A stretch of DNA of 64,000 bases, taken from Gnetum montanum. Taxonomy: Eukaryota; Streptophyta; Gnetopsida; Gnetales; Gnetaceae. Location: NCBI GenBank assembly GCA_015680685.1, contig MNCI01008062.1:307427-371426 (forward strand), written 5' to 3'. Positions 32,793-44,971 of the stretch are shown piece by piece (within the stretch, counting starts at the first letter, position 1; every line of letters starts with the position of its first letter). The position numbers and the translations under genes are program-made. Under the pieces are notes generated by a model, which saw only the letters and a list, made by a program, of their open reading frames with translations, was not told the origin of the DNA and did no database searches.

Positions 32793-34200
32793 CTATATCA
32801 CAGTGGATAAGTCCGTTCATGAATCACTAGTTTCAAATAAAACGTTCTTATGTAGCTGCAATTCCTCAAACGTGAAAGAAATAAATGCAGTATACACAAA
32901 TTTAGAGTGTAAAACTTGAAAAACAATAAATTGAATATAAATATGAACCTTTACCTTAAATTCTGTGAATATTAATTTATTAACATATTAAAATAAGAAA
33001 ATTAATTAATGTAACAATGTATTTTCCAGGAAATTTTGAATGAGGAAACCGAGTTTCTCATATAATACACACCACCAAAATGAAAGAAGCTAGCATGATA
33101 CCAAAAGTAATTGTTTAATGATTACATTGGCTGCATAACTTGCAGCCAGCTTTACTCAAAACTCTATTCCTGTTTGTCAATGTTAATTTAGCTCTGAGGG
33201 CTGTGGCATTGCAATAAAAATTATGGAGCTCAAAACACATAAAAGATAAGATGCCAAAAATAAACAAAAGTGACATTACAGATTTTGTTTATAAATCTTA
33301 AATGACCTCATAATATAATGTTACATGAAACATCCTACCAATGATTAAAAAGTCAGCAAAACAATATCCACTATGATAGCTCCAAATGCTTCTAAATATT
33401 GATTTTTGGTTGTCAAAGGTTCCTTTCCTAAATTTACATCAAATGATAAATCAGGTCTTTTAGCAATGTCATCTACATTCTCATTAGGAATGTAATCATC
33501 ATAACTATCACTATCAAGGTCAGAGTCATCATCTTCTACAAGATCAGCTAGAAAATCATAATCATCATTAATTTGTACATTATTAGTCCTTTGAGGCTTA
33601 AGAATAGAAGAGGAAGCTTCATAATTAATTTTTATTAAGTTTTTAAATTTTAATTAAGATGGAAAAATTCTGAATTCTAATTTTTTAATTGAAATAAATT
33701 AAAAATATTTCATTTTATTTAAAAAAAGTTTTTGAAAAGCCTTTATTTTATTTTATTTTTGACACTTTGGTGTTATGATAAAAAAAATTTATTTACTGTG
33801 ACCAGAAAACTCCCCCTTTGGCATTATGACCAAAAAAAAAATTACCATGACCAGGAAGGGCCAACTAGTAGTTGGCCTCTTGGCCAAAACTCTCAGCCAA
33901 AATGATGAAGATGATGAATATAATCTCTTAATTTCATAAATAAGGACTTTCACATCATTAATCAATAAATAAAGAATAATAACTTGAAGAAGTGAGGTGC
34001 CTAATATAATCTTGGATGAGCCTTACTATTATTTTGGTTAGGATGGACCTTTGTAGGTTATTATAAGTTCATACCCTTACACACAATAAAATATGATGAG
34101 GCTATTATTCAACTACCTAGGGGTAGATTAGACACTGCCACAAGCTGAATGTGAAATTTTAGTAGTACGGTTCAATGGTATCTTGTGACTAGTATTTCAC
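32793..34200. other. Long pseudo-intron without recognised features
   Basis: The stretch between two GOGAT pseudoexons is 1.4 kb. It contains an acidic-looking minus-strand triplet run near 33475-33560 (Asp/Glu/Ser codons) and AT-rich DNA. No domain was identified; it may hold an old insertion. Confidence 0.4.
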
Positions 34201-34744
34201 CTATACTATGTCAGCATTGCCTTTTGCAACTCCAGACGCCACAGTTCCAATTCCAGCTTCTTAACAAGTTTTACAGATACTGTGGCTTTAGGATTGACCA
34301 GCAAAACCGTTTTTCAAAAGAAGAAAATGCAGATTATTTATTATTTGATGTTATTCACAACAGTAGAGAACAACATATCTGGAAAGATCCAAATTTGCAT
34401 GTCATCTTGATACATTTTAAATCCTGAACTGATATAAAAAAGAAACATAAAAATAACAAATCCAAACAGTTGGAGTCGGACAGATGTATCAAAATCATTA
34501 TGCACCTAATGAAGGTCAAATATTAACTGTGTAAGGTCTTCAATTGAATATATCTCATGATGCGGGGGGAGTTGATATTAAAGGCACTCGAGGTTTTGAG
34601 TTGCGCACTCTTGCTATGTAAGCACTGACTTTCTTTCCAGGCAATTGACCCCCTTCTCCTCTTTGCACCTAGTGCAATTTTGATTTCTAGTTGATCGGCA
34701 TCAGCCAAAAATGTTGGCATAACACCAAAACGTCCAGAAGCAAC
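34201..34744 (-). pseudogene. Fd-GOGAT pseudoexons: FMN-domain barrel part
   Basis: Exon 34506-34744 reads [20 protein letters not shown] and IKIALGAK, then loses frame. The continuation ([20 protein letters not shown] in another frame) runs to DLH followed by TAG, where the last Gln codon is expected. Exon 34201-34298 reads VNPKA, then VSVKLV, shifts by one base, and goes on AGIGTVASGVAKGNADIV with TAG at its last codon. Its acceptor has TG where AG is expected. Both terminal CAG-to-TAG changes are single transitions. Confidence 0.9.
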
Positions 34745-35020
34745 CTGATAGCAAACAGTATACACAGAAAGCCCAGGAACACATTTATTAGGCTATGTGA
34801 GATTGATTTGGCATACAAGTTTTCCCCTGCATCAAATTGGCATACTGCCAACAATATGAAAACTACAGAACCTGCATAGTCAGTCAATTGCAGTTTGACG
34901 AATAAGTAACAGTCATAAAAATGCATATATAGAAAAAAACTGACACTACTCATTTTGACTCTCTGAGAGGTATATAGGAGAAGAATTAGCTTTAAGTTTT
35001 TAATCATAAAACCAACATAC

Positions 35021-35744
35021 CTGCTTGATCGCACTATCTGCCGTATCACCATTCTGAAGGCCCCTAAGATGTCGAGGAGTTGGTGAATATCCATCAACAA
35101 CATCTGTCAGAGGCTTCCATCGGATAGGATCCTTGAGAATGATTATTATTAGAACGTTAGATAATCTTGTTTTCCAGGTATTCTTATAATAGTTATATGC
35201 ATTCTTGAAAATGTTATATGATCGAGAAATGATATATAACCTCACCACCTTCCCCATGAATTAGATTTTCCTCCAACTCGGTTCATTGCTATAGCTATTG
35301 CCTCATGCGTTTCGCTTGGTATTGCACCCAGTGACATCCCACCAGTACAGAATCGCTTCACAAGTCTCGTAGAACCTGCGGGGGAATTCATCAGTATAAT
35401 GTTTATTAAATGTAGGCAAAACAAGTGGTTCCAGTATAAATCAGGCATACATTTACTGGCTGGTTTGCTATGTGCTGTTGGTATAGAGTAAAAGCAATTT
35501 CACTTTTATTACGAATAGCTTTATGCAGCAACTTCGACATTTCGGGATTATTTCCATGATATTCTCCTGCAGATCATTAACAATACGTCACTTTAACCAG
35601 TTTTGAGACAAAAGCGTGACAGGTGATGTAAAGTTATGAAAATACCACCTTGTCTAAAATTTATAGAGCCAAAATTTTCAAGTCTTTTGGCAGTATCTTA
35701 TCAGAAAACGCCTTCACCCAGAAGGACAATGCTTCACCAGCAAA
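35021..35744 (-). pseudogene. Fd-GOGAT pseudoexons: start of FMN domain
   Basis: Exons are 35646-35744 (FAGEALSFWVKAFSD, then shifted to TAKRLENFGSINFRQG), 35451-35566 ([20 protein letters not shown], then [14 protein letters not shown]), 35241-35375 (VLRD, an internal deletion of about 65 bases, then [33 protein letters not shown]) and 35021-35131 ([37 protein letters not shown]). A one-base insertion after KSNS shifts the end of the third exon. All splice borders are GT-AG with matching phase. Confidence 0.92.
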
Positions 35745-37075
35745 CTGCTTTCACAGAAATATATGTAAATAGGCCATTCTTTTCTTTTAAGTATTAGAAA
35801 CATGAGTCAAAATTTCTAAATGTCACTGATTATTTGTTATGATCACAAGAGTCACAAAAGCACTTTGGATCTACTGGACAGAAATTTATTTCAACAGCTT
35901 TTACCTCATGTTTTCTTTATATCACAGCATCCAAACATAATTATCAGAATCTCCCTGCATTTACAAACATCTTGACTTAATAATAACAGAATTTAAGAAA
36001 CCACAATGCATTTAACAGATTTTTGAATGAATAAAAACTTACATCCAATGGTTTTGTGTGTTTATAGCCACATTTCCACATTACATTTCAAATTTTGGAT
36101 AGTAGGAATGACAAACTCTGGCAAAAGACATAATGATGTAACATTTGGCAATCGTCCTGGAAAACTCAGAGACCATTACAAAGGCCTAGCATGCACGAAC
36201 CGTGTAGAGAAAGTTATCGAAGGCCAACAGGCATAAAAATAATTGCATTTCTACAGCTTATCACTAAAAAAGTGGTCATCATTTAGAGGCTCATCCCTAT
36301 GGCTTATGACTACTGGCCCTAAATGCTAGGAAACAAGATGCCCTTGCTTTTACATGCAGCATAAAACACTCACCGTATTAAGATGTGAAATTGGAAATAA
36401 CATGCTCCGATACTGGTTGGAATTTGTGATGACCTATCATGGAAGAGATATATTTAAACTATCTTATTCTATCATTCATGAAGTAAATTAAACCAAATCA
36501 CGAAAAGTCATGAACATTAGTGAAAGGAGAGAGGAAAGGAGAGTGAGAGAATATAATAGATAACATGATAGAATTAGCTATGGAAGAATAAGAGAGAAGT
36601 ATAATTCATTTTTTGAACTTTTCATGAACAATTTTCTGAAATCATAGCTATAAGAATATAGCAGTAGAAAGGAAATCACTCCCAAAGAAATGGGTGAAAA
36701 TTCACCAATGAGTTAATGGCTCAAAAAACTGTCGCAATAATCTGATGAATAGAATTTAACAAACCATGGTAAAGCAAGAAGAGAAGGTTTGGAATCAAAC
36801 AAGTTCATGTAAGGAACCTTCGCAAGGTCACCACAAAGGGTGAACTAGAATTCACAAAAGTCATAGATCAAATAAATTAACTTGTAATTGTAACAAGGAC
36901 AGTAAATGAGGGGTAGTTGAAGTGGCCAGCTCACTATTTAACAAAGATGTGCACGCAAGCGGTTGTTATTTTAAATGACACTTACAGAACTGTTATGTCC
37001 TTCTGAAGTTCTTATAAAGTACCATATTGGCTACATGTCTTGGGTGTGCCTATAGTCAACTTGAGGCATTGCTAT

Positions 37076-37220
37076 ATGGATTATCACCCGAAGGCTCAAT
37101 GCTCATCCCACCAAGGCAAGTTCCTAAGGGTGGATGTGCAAAAGCCTAACCTCCTTCGAGTGGTTGTGCCAAGCTCAAACCCAGGTCTTATGATTTGAGA
37201 TTAAGTACCTTACCATCACT
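37076..37220 (-). mobile_element. tRNA-derived SINE copy, with target duplication
   Basis: The minus strand reads 'gaagtgatggtaaggt', then B-box-like 'gggtttgagc', then 'ggttaggcttttgca' and 'gatgagcattgagcc'. It is flanked by a 20-bp direct repeat (37056-37075 and 37221-37240) with 17 of 20 identical. It matches the copies at 41056-41225, 45600-45705 and 51901-52050. Confidence 0.72.
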
Positions 37221-37725
37221 TCAACTTGAGGCACCACTATGTTCTTCTTAAATTCTTCTAAAGTACATGTTGACTATATGCCTTCACGAGTGCATATAGT
37301 CAAATTGTTTCAGTTCTAAACAATCAATCATATTACAGTCGACAATACTTGGTGTATTATTAATTTACAATTTTGATTTAAATTTATTTTTTAAAAACAT
37401 ATTATTTCTAGTAGACCAAAGCTCAAACAAGCCAAAATAATTGTATATTAACAACAATAGACCAGAAGTACTATTTACATTGCCTCATCAAAACTCAAGC
37501 CACCACCAATTTGAGAAACACTACCATAGAATGCTAAATTAACAACTTGCTCACTTACTCCATGTATTTCAAATATTTATGCACCACAGTAGCTGCAATA
37601 AATAAACATAGAAAACCCTTGAAATCCAGACCATCAATTTCTACTTCATTCATAGTATAGAGAATCATAGAAACCGTTAACAATAAATTGACGGCGGTCA
37701 AAAGATAAATTGAGGAATGGTGTAC

Positions 37726-37784
37726 CTAGAAAGCAAAGAAATGACCATTTTTGAAAGCATCTTTAGAAGTCCTGCCTTCGCTGT
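37726..37784 (-). pseudogene. Fd-GOGAT pseudoexon: short exon before an A-rich intron
   Basis: A 59-bp exon reads TAKAGLLKMLSKMVISLLS, with acceptor TTGTAG and donor TCTAG|GTAC. The family has K-A-G-L-L-K-I-L-S-K-M-G-I-S-L-L-S here. The following family segment (YCGAQIFEIYGLG type) was not found before 35744. Confidence 0.8.
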
Positions 37785-37860
37785 CTACAAGACAATTAAA
37801 TAGGAGATGAATTCACTAACCATATGAAGCATTGTTACACTTAGCAACAAAAACAAGGCT

Positions 37861-38186
37861 GCTTTTAAAAAAAAAAAAAAAGATTGAACAAAATACAGAT
37901 GCAGAAACAAAAAAAAAAAAAAAAAATTTTTCTTTTTTTAAAAAAAAAAAAAAAAAGATTGAAAAAAATACAGATGCAGAAACAAAAAAAAAAAAAAAAA
38001 AAAACATTTTTTTTTATTAAAAAAAAAAAAAAAAAAAAATTTTTCTTTTTTTAAAAAAAAAAAAAAAAATTAAAAAAAAAAAAAATGCAAAAAAAAAAAA
38101 AAAAAAAAATTTTTCTTTTTTTAAAAAAAAAAAAAAAAAGATTGAAAAAAAAAAAAGGGAAAAAAAAAAAAAAAAAAAAAAAAAAC
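37861..38186 (+). repeat. A-rich minisatellite with mirrored A/T blocks
   Basis: Long A runs alternate with 'tttttcttttttt' blocks and a unit 'gattga(a/c)aaaaatacag' plus 'atgcagaaac'. The unit occurs twice nearly intact (about 37882 and 37957) and then degenerates. It lies within a GOGAT pseudo-intron. ORFs through it encode only Lys or Phe runs. Confidence 0.85.
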
Positions 38187-38978
38187 TGTTCCATTGATGA
38201 CAAACAGTACACGTAATTTCAAAAAACAGCCATATGCAAAAGGCAATGTTTGAATTGTTTAGATTTTGAACATAAATGATCATGGCACATATGGTTTTGA
38301 ACTATTATATAGAAAACAAACTATTTGTGTTTCATTGGACCCTGTCTATAAAAATCAGCTTTTACTTGAATTTTTTTATAGTGTAATATATTTGCAACTC
38401 TTTTTCACAGGCTATGAAATTTAATAAGAAGTGCAGGAAAGCCTCTTCAAGAAACATCTCTTTATTGTGAAATAATTAGTTTTTCATGTCTCACAAATAA
38501 ACATGCTAAAAGTGAAGTTGAAATATCTAATTACATCCATGTAGAGACCACAAGATTTTAGTGATATACTGGACAAAATTCAGTTTCACCCTTTCTTTTA
38601 TATGATTTCTCTATATATTGGTATAACACATTGGAATTGAACATATAACTTGTTAGATGCAAATCACAAATCTTACCAGCAATCTATATCCCATTAGTAT
38701 GGAAATAAAGCTTAATACCTGCTAACGATACTCACAATGCGTAATACCTTGATTTGAACATTATCCATATTTGGATTAACCATGCAGAAACATATATTTT
38801 TATTACACATATTTTAGGGGACATCTATATTTCAATATTCTGCCTTTTTATTTTTTTTAACTTTTTACATCACGTTAACTTCAAATTCCACCGATATATT
38901 AATTAAAACAATATGATTCTATTTTTTTTTTTCCAGATGTAAGAAGATGACATAATGCATGCACAAAATCTCGTATAC

Positions 38979-39781
38979 CTCGTAGAAATTGTTTTGAGCT
39001 TGTTCCATTGTGACAGTTGGCATTTTCCCATTCTTCATCAAATTTACAATTTTGTCACTCAGGCACCATTGACGGCATGTCTCCAAAGCCAGATATGGAG
39101 AAACAACACTATGTAAAACATCAAAATAATGCAGGTCATATATTAGAATTTATATTCAACTGAAAAAAAGCAACATTTCTTCAATAATTTTCTTTGACAC
39201 ATGAATATAATGACATGTATACAATCATCAAATGTTTGCAGTGGAATATATACATGGAAAATATACAACATTCTAAATTATTATTGCTATATTTCCTACT
39301 GAGGAAAAGGAATGGCCAAACATAAATCCTAATTGCTAAAGACTAAAAAAAATAGCTAAGTATATTTTAACTATGTATGAGTTGGAATATTGTGAATAAC
39401 ATTATTATGCTCCAGCGGCCGTAAATATTGGGGAGCCTTTATGGTCATTCTGTAACTTCAAAATTGGCCAAAGAAGTACCAATAACATTGATACCAAAAA
39501 AAAGTGTACTAAAAAGAAAACACATTATATAAAATATTTTTAAATTATATAATGTAGCCAATAATTTACAAAGGTCTAAACACTGAAAAAAGCATGCTAA
39601 TAGGTTAAAATTTAGCACTCACCTAGCACCGTATCCTATTAGACATGCAAAATGATGAGTACTAAAGCACTGTGCTGTATTAAAAACAACTGATGCAGAC
39701 ATTCACAAACCACTTTGAATAAGATGTTGATGAACAGATCCAAACTGTCAGCAGTATTGGAATTGCAGGCCTTGTAGGTAC
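38979..39781 (-). pseudogene. Fd-GOGAT pseudoexons: central domain, part 1
   Basis: Exon 39623-39781 reads VPTRPAIPILLTV. It then gains one base and continues GSVHQHLIQSGL, TGA in place of an Arg codon, and MSASVVFNTAQCFSTHHFAC, LIGYGA. Exon 38979-39108 reads [40 protein letters not shown]. The border joins GCT-AG to T-GTT to give the family text A-S-V. Both borders are GT-AG. Confidence 0.92.
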
Positions 39782-41055
39782 CTGAAAATTTCATTAGTAT
39801 CAGAATAATAGTACAACGTTGTATGAAAAATGTTAGTGCCAACTAACATATTTAATTAGCTGAATGAGAAATCACATTTATATTCATGACAGAGCTGTAA
39901 ATCCCATGGTTGATTAAAGCTCAAATAAAAATGCTTATAAAAGTAATTACTGATTATGGATTAATTTTGAGCTTTCCACCAACAAGCCCTGTTTTGTTTT
40001 GTGGTGAGCAACCACATGACTAAATTCAGAACAGAACCATCAATGATAGCAATAAAAGAGATATTTCTAAAAATAATTAACAGTTGTTGATTGTCTTGAA
40101 ATTTGGCTATAACATACCTTGTTCTGATTGGTGATTTTTCAATGTTTGTCTTTAAGAAAATATATTTCATTCAGTGCAGCAATCCATATGTTTTCTGTTG
40201 ACCCACATAAAGTTTATCATTAAGTTTGGCAGTTTGAGTGGGTCCCGTTTTGCAGTTACCAAAAAAGTTAGCCCTAAAACAGCATATAAAGAGGTGCTTA
40301 CTCTCTCCATTTATGACATACTGGATGAATCAGTTGAATGCATTTCTTTTGAAATGTTTCTTCTGCATTCTACACTTGCATATTTCTTCATTGTCTTTGC
40401 ATTAGCTCCAGACTTTCACATCTCGAAGGCTAGTATTCTCAATCCAAGAAATTTCTGAAGGTTTTCAAAGCAAGTTGCATTATGAAGGTTTTCAAAGCAA
40501 ATTGCATTATGAAGATTACTGAGGTGTTTGATGAAGATTATCAAAATGTCTATGAGCAAGTGGCATTCTTGGATTTGACTAGAGAGGATCATTTAGTTGT
40601 CTATTAAGAATAAATTAACAAGAAGAAACATTCCAAATTCAACCGAGTCTGCTCCTGCCAGTGCTCAAATGAAAAATGAAGATTGGATGATCAAGGATGC
40701 ATTTGTTAACTGTCCATTAACAGTTAACATTAGCACTAAAATTGCACCACTTTTATTTTTAAAAAAATTTGGTAATGAATTCTGGAAAAATGTTTCAGAG
40801 ACGTATAAGCAGAACAACGCTACCATGCTTTTAGCTCATAAGTTCAATCACTTATATTAAAAGCTAAGAATAGCCATGACGTTGACAATCACCAAAAATA
40901 GAACGACTAGTGTAAAGGTCAAATAACATTAATATACACCACACATTGCAGTAGCTAATAGATCTTTCATAACAAGAACCTGAACATGATTGTGAAATAA
41001 AGAATCTCAGGGTATAATTGTTTCATTTTATTTATATAGCTACTCTTGAAAGGTA

Positions 41056-41225
41056 GAGAGTCATTTGGAGTGATGGTAAGATTTTTGTTTCTCAAGTCAA
41101 AAGATGTGAGTTCAAGCCTGAGCACAGTCACTTAAAGAGGTTAGACTTTTGCTCATCTACAAACCCTCCCAAGACCCTACTTAGCAGAATGAGCATTAAG
41201 GCTCCAGGTGATAATTCTTTTTAGT
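41056..41225 (+). mobile_element. tRNA-derived SINE copy, 170 bp, with target duplication
   Basis: The body starts near 'gagagtcatttggagtgatgg' (A-box-like TGGAGTGATGG), has 'gagttcaagcc' (B box) and ends '...ggtgataattctttttagt'. It is flanked by a 15-bp direct repeat (41041-41055 and 41226-41240) with 14 of 15 identical. Pol III boxes plus a long target duplication define a SINE moved by LINE machinery. Confidence 0.8.
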
Positions 41226-41412
41226 TACTCTTGAAAAGTATAGATTTATTTAATCAAGCTGAAATCTGACCTAAATAAAGATAAGGGAAGAGAATTCTCT
41301 TCAAGAAAAGCTGATTGTTCTTTAATATCTTAAATGAACATCAATTTGGGATGCAAACTGTTGGACACATAAATTGCAAGAGTTTCAAATTAAAGAAAAA
41401 AGTAATCATTAC

Positions 41413-42571
41413 CAACCCATCAGCACGATCTCTGAGGATCAACAGCTGTGAGCCACTCTAAACAGCCTGATCTGCTGTTTCACAAAGGCGGTACAATGCC
41501 TTTTCTAATGACCCTTCAAGGCTTTTGCCCACATGGAAGAATATCGGAAGTTGACCAGCATTCAGAAATGCATTGTTTTTCAATAGATCTAGTTCACCCT
41601 CATTTAGGACAGGACTAGATAATGTTACCGGTAAAAAAACAAATAACCATAAAAGTCTCGTAATTGTACCAAAACAGTATATATAATATCAAGTTAAGTT
41701 AAAAAAACAAGAAAGAACGTTCTGCTTCTCTGACAACTCAAAAATTTAAAGGATTTCAAAACAACCCTACCTGTGCAGCATTCTTAGGTGCCACTTCCAA
41801 GGTATTTTCTCATTTCCCAAGGTTGACCTCCAAAGACATTACTAACCCTTCCCTTAAATAATCAATAGCAGGGTTTGTTACCTGAATAACATGAGTAAAT
41901 GTCATTATAACATAATACCTCATTATCATGTATAAGAAAGTTGAACAGGTATAACTCACCATTGAAATGAACTATGATGCACTCTTAACTTGTGATTACT
42001 ACTAAATTTTTAACTCAGATTTGTTACAAACCATTAGACATAAAGCAGAAAAATTTGAAGAAATACCAACTGGTCAAATTATAACAGCATGCTTTGGTGC
42101 GAGACGGATACCAAGAAAACATGAAATTGTATGATTTTAATTTTATTTATTCATCATTGCATTTCTCCCATGATGTGACACTAACATGTATGGCCAGTTG
42201 TTTTGTCAACACCAACTTGAGTATATATTTTTTTACTATACCACAATGGCATAAGTGGACTTGATTCTGGAACATAATACTTATAAATGCGACTTTCTAG
42301 CTATTAAGTCAAGGTTCACTCCTGATTTAAACTGCAACGATGAGGAACAACAGAAGAATGTATGACACAAAGTCTAAACTAATACACAATTACACATTCA
42401 ACAAGGCAACTTGGAAATCCTTTTCTGTTTTTAATAACAAGACTCTGACCCAGATTTAAAGTACATCCAACTTAGAAAATGCATTCAATAATTAAACGTT
42501 AAAAATCAACAACAAAGTGACCTAACAGGAAAAGCATTACCTGAGCAAACCTTTGCTTGAAATAGTCAACT
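41413..42571 (-). pseudogene. Fd-GOGAT pseudoexons: central domain, part 2 (most 5' seen)
   Basis: Exon 42541 to about 42571 reads DYFKQRFAQ. Exon 41771-41881 reads [39 protein letters not shown]. Exon 41413-41628 reads VTLSSPVLNEGELDLLKNNA, then GSLEKALYRLCETADQAV, TAG, SGSQLLILRDRADGL. The acceptor of the last exon is CG in place of AG. No earlier exon (glutaminase domain, plastid transit peptide) was recognised up to 45 kb. Confidence 0.9.
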
Positions 42572-42625
42572 TTATCTACCAAAATTAAACCTAAAACTTT
42601 TTTTTTTTTTTACAATATTTACCCC

Positions 42626-42704
42626 TCACCAGAGTCAAAATACTCATCTTGGCTAGGTAGGGGTTGTGCTACAAGCCTGGATGTCCCCGTTTACGTAAAA
42701 AAAG
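42626..42704 (+). mobile_element. 79-bp retroposed insert with perfect 12-bp target duplication
   Basis: AATATTTACCCC at 42614-42625 is repeated exactly at 42705-42716. The insert ends in 'gtaaaaaaag', a short A-tail. It is probably a severely 5'-truncated SINE or LINE. No similarity to the SINE family above was seen. Confidence 0.68.
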
Positions 42705-43031
42705 AATATTTACCCCATATCATATAGTGTCACCATCAAAATCAAACCTACCTATATAACTCCGCGCATTCAAATCAAAGTCTTACCACTCGGCTTATTT
42801 TTTCTTCTTTACGTTCTTCTGGGCTTTTTGGACTGGATGATTATTGATGTTTACTTAATTGCCGACCCTGTAAATAGCATTAGTGTTGGCATTGTGGGCG
42901 AGGCCAGAACTTGGAAACAGCAGAGGGAGCGTTTCTTAAACATATATACCCACTAACGTGTCCCAGGACTGTTAACCCAGAACATCCTGCTAAACTTAAT
43001 TGTAATGGATGTCGCATCCTCAAACAAACAA

Positions 43032-43129
43032 AGACGGTTGAGAGAACTGAAAAAGGTCCGAAGCAGGATGCTCTGATCTAAGACGGTTGAGAGAACGGAA
43101 AAAGGTCCGAAGCAGGATGCTCTGATCTA
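43032..43129 (+). repeat. 49-bp tandem duplication
   Basis: Units 43032-43080 and 43081-43129 are identical except for one base (T in the first, G in the second within 'gagaac-gaaaaagg'). The near identity marks a recent event compared with the decay around it. Confidence 0.95.
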
Positions 43130-43642
43130 AGGTTTTAGAATTGGACCCTGGGGAAACTGGCGCTGCCGAACCAAAATACATCTATTTTTTAACAAAAGTG
43201 GCCTAAACTACTCAATAACGTGTTACTGTATCCTGTTTCAGGTAGACTTGGGAGAGGACCCCAAACAACACCTATAGACCATCATACTTTTAAAGAACTT
43301 TAAAAACATATTATAATGCACACTGTACCTCGAACCACCTAAAATGATAAATTGCTTTTCGTTTGAAAAGAACATTGACGGCTTCTAGTAAATACAAACT
43401 CATAAAATTAGTGTATTCACCCGGGATGCGAGTTAATAACAAAATTCACTTTTTAATGTAAATAAATAAATAAAAATCAAATCCCTTACTACTTAGAAAC
43501 ATTCAACAGCCTTTTTAACTAAGTACAGCTACCGAATTTACAAGCTAGTGAAATCCTCTGTGCGCTTTTATTGTATTGCATTGGATCCGTGAATTCCACT
43601 AACCGCATTTCCAAGGTATTTAAGACACTGTCTATGATATGC

Positions 43643-43686
43643 ATTTTCCCAGTCCGTTCTCTGAATTTTCCCAGTCCGTTCTATGA
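43643..43686 (+). repeat. 22-bp tandem duplication
   Basis: The unit 'attttcccagtccgttct' plus 'ctga' or 'atga' occurs twice in a row, with one difference between the copies. Confidence 0.9.
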
Positions 43687-44971
43687 TAGGCATGACCTTC
43701 AAATTATTGTGCAAACGCAAGAGCACGAGGCATATTGAAACTAAGGATTAAACCAAAGTTTACGCCATGACTGATGTACCGTATTGGCTATGTGTAGCAG
43801 TACATTTCGGTGGCATCAAAGCTTTCAGTTTCAAACCCAACTCCTCCTGCAACTCCTGCAATGATGAGGCAGAAGTTTGCGGTGGCCATGATTTTGTTGG
43901 TGATTTTGTTGGTGATGCTGTGCACTGTAGATCAACAGCACCAGGGAAGAGAATGAGTTGATGAAAAAGAACAGGATGATGCTTCATGTTAATCACTTGT
44001 TGATGTTTGTTTCTGTAGACAAATCTTTGATTTACTCTAAGCTGCCTAGCGGTCCTATTCCAGGAGTGGGCAACTATATAGCCCCACTACGACCAACCCA
44101 CAAAATTTTAAATTGTTGTTTCACCTACAGCATTCTAGATAAGTAGATATTACTGCCCCCATAACATTTATTTATTTTCCTATATTTCACTTTTTAGTCT
44201 TGCCCTTCCTCCTTTCCATTTTCCCCTGATTTGATTCTTTTCATGTCTAATATTAGTGCTAATGTAATTAATGGCACCTCCAGTACTCCCTCAAAGAAAG
44301 TGCATTGTAACAGAAAATTAAAGTATTTGCAAAATCTTTATCCTTGATGCACTATTTATTTTCACAGTGCTACTTGAGAAATTCTCAATTGCATTTGGTC
44401 CATGATAATTAGAGAAACATTGAAGAAAACAAAAAGCATGCTAGGATAAAAACATGTTCAAGAAAACAAAACAAATGCAGGCTATTCATTGAACAATCAG
44501 GTATTTTTAAAAAAGATAGAACCAATGATATAGTTGTGGAAATTAGATATAAATGGGATATTAGTTATTGTAAATTTGGTTTATTTGTTATAAATGTTAT
44601 AAAAACACTTAGTAATTTTTTTAGTTTTGTTTACAAAATTCAAAGTGTGTATATTGCTACAGTCCAATAAATTCAAAAGCTCAAAAGATTTAATAAAATT
44701 CCAATTTCAATTTCAATTAATCCATAATATTTAAACACAATGTTTTTTTCACCTACAAATTTGATTAATCCGTATTATGGTGGCAATGTAACGAGGGAGC
44801 ATGATGATTGCAATTTGTAAGTTCTGGAATTGAGCTATGCTTGTAGGTGGAATCAAAATAAATTTCAATTTTGTTCGGCAACTACAGTTTATAGGCTCAA
44901 TCTCTGCTTGCAGCATCCGCAACCTTATTTTTGGGACATTGTCTCTTATTGAAATTAATGTTTAATTTTAG

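Larger units (their letters stand above)
30835..42571 (-). pseudogene. Ferredoxin-dependent glutamate synthase (Fd-GOGAT) pseudogene
   Basis: Fd-GOGAT is the plastid enzyme that makes two glutamates from glutamine and 2-oxoglutarate with reduced ferredoxin. About 20 exons can be read in order on the minus strand, covering the central domain, the FMN domain with the 3Fe-4S cysteines, and part of the GXGXG domain. Most have GT-AG borders at positions where the family text continues exactly, so this is a gene-derived copy, not a processed one. It is dead: stops replace Gln or Arg codons in several exons, there are at least six frameshifts, internal deletions occur at 31060 and 35360, splice sites are damaged, and exons are missing. 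The N-terminal glutaminase domain and the C-terminus are absent. The IYNVDRAVCGR-type text identifies the ferredoxin rather than the NADH form. Confidence 0.93.
42717..44971. other. Gene-free stretch right of the GOGAT pseudogene
   Basis: The glutaminase domain of GOGAT would be expected here on the minus strand but is not present. Two short tandem duplications occur (43032-43129 and 43643-43686). A minus-strand ATG frame near 43885 (MATANFCLIIAGVAG) has no family match. Confidence 0.5.

Noticed and set aside
37816-38283. Lys-rich and Phe-rich ORFs on both strands
   Set aside because: They are translations of the A/T homopolymer minisatellite and have no protein-like composition.
30835-42571. 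Functional Fd-GOGAT gene with long introns
   Set aside because: Stops, frameshifts, internal deletions, missing exons and broken splice sites are spread over most exons, and both gene ends are absent.
43760-43996. First exon or plastid transit peptide of the GOGAT gene
   Set aside because: The minus-strand frame is low-information and no GOGAT glutaminase-domain text follows between it and 42571.
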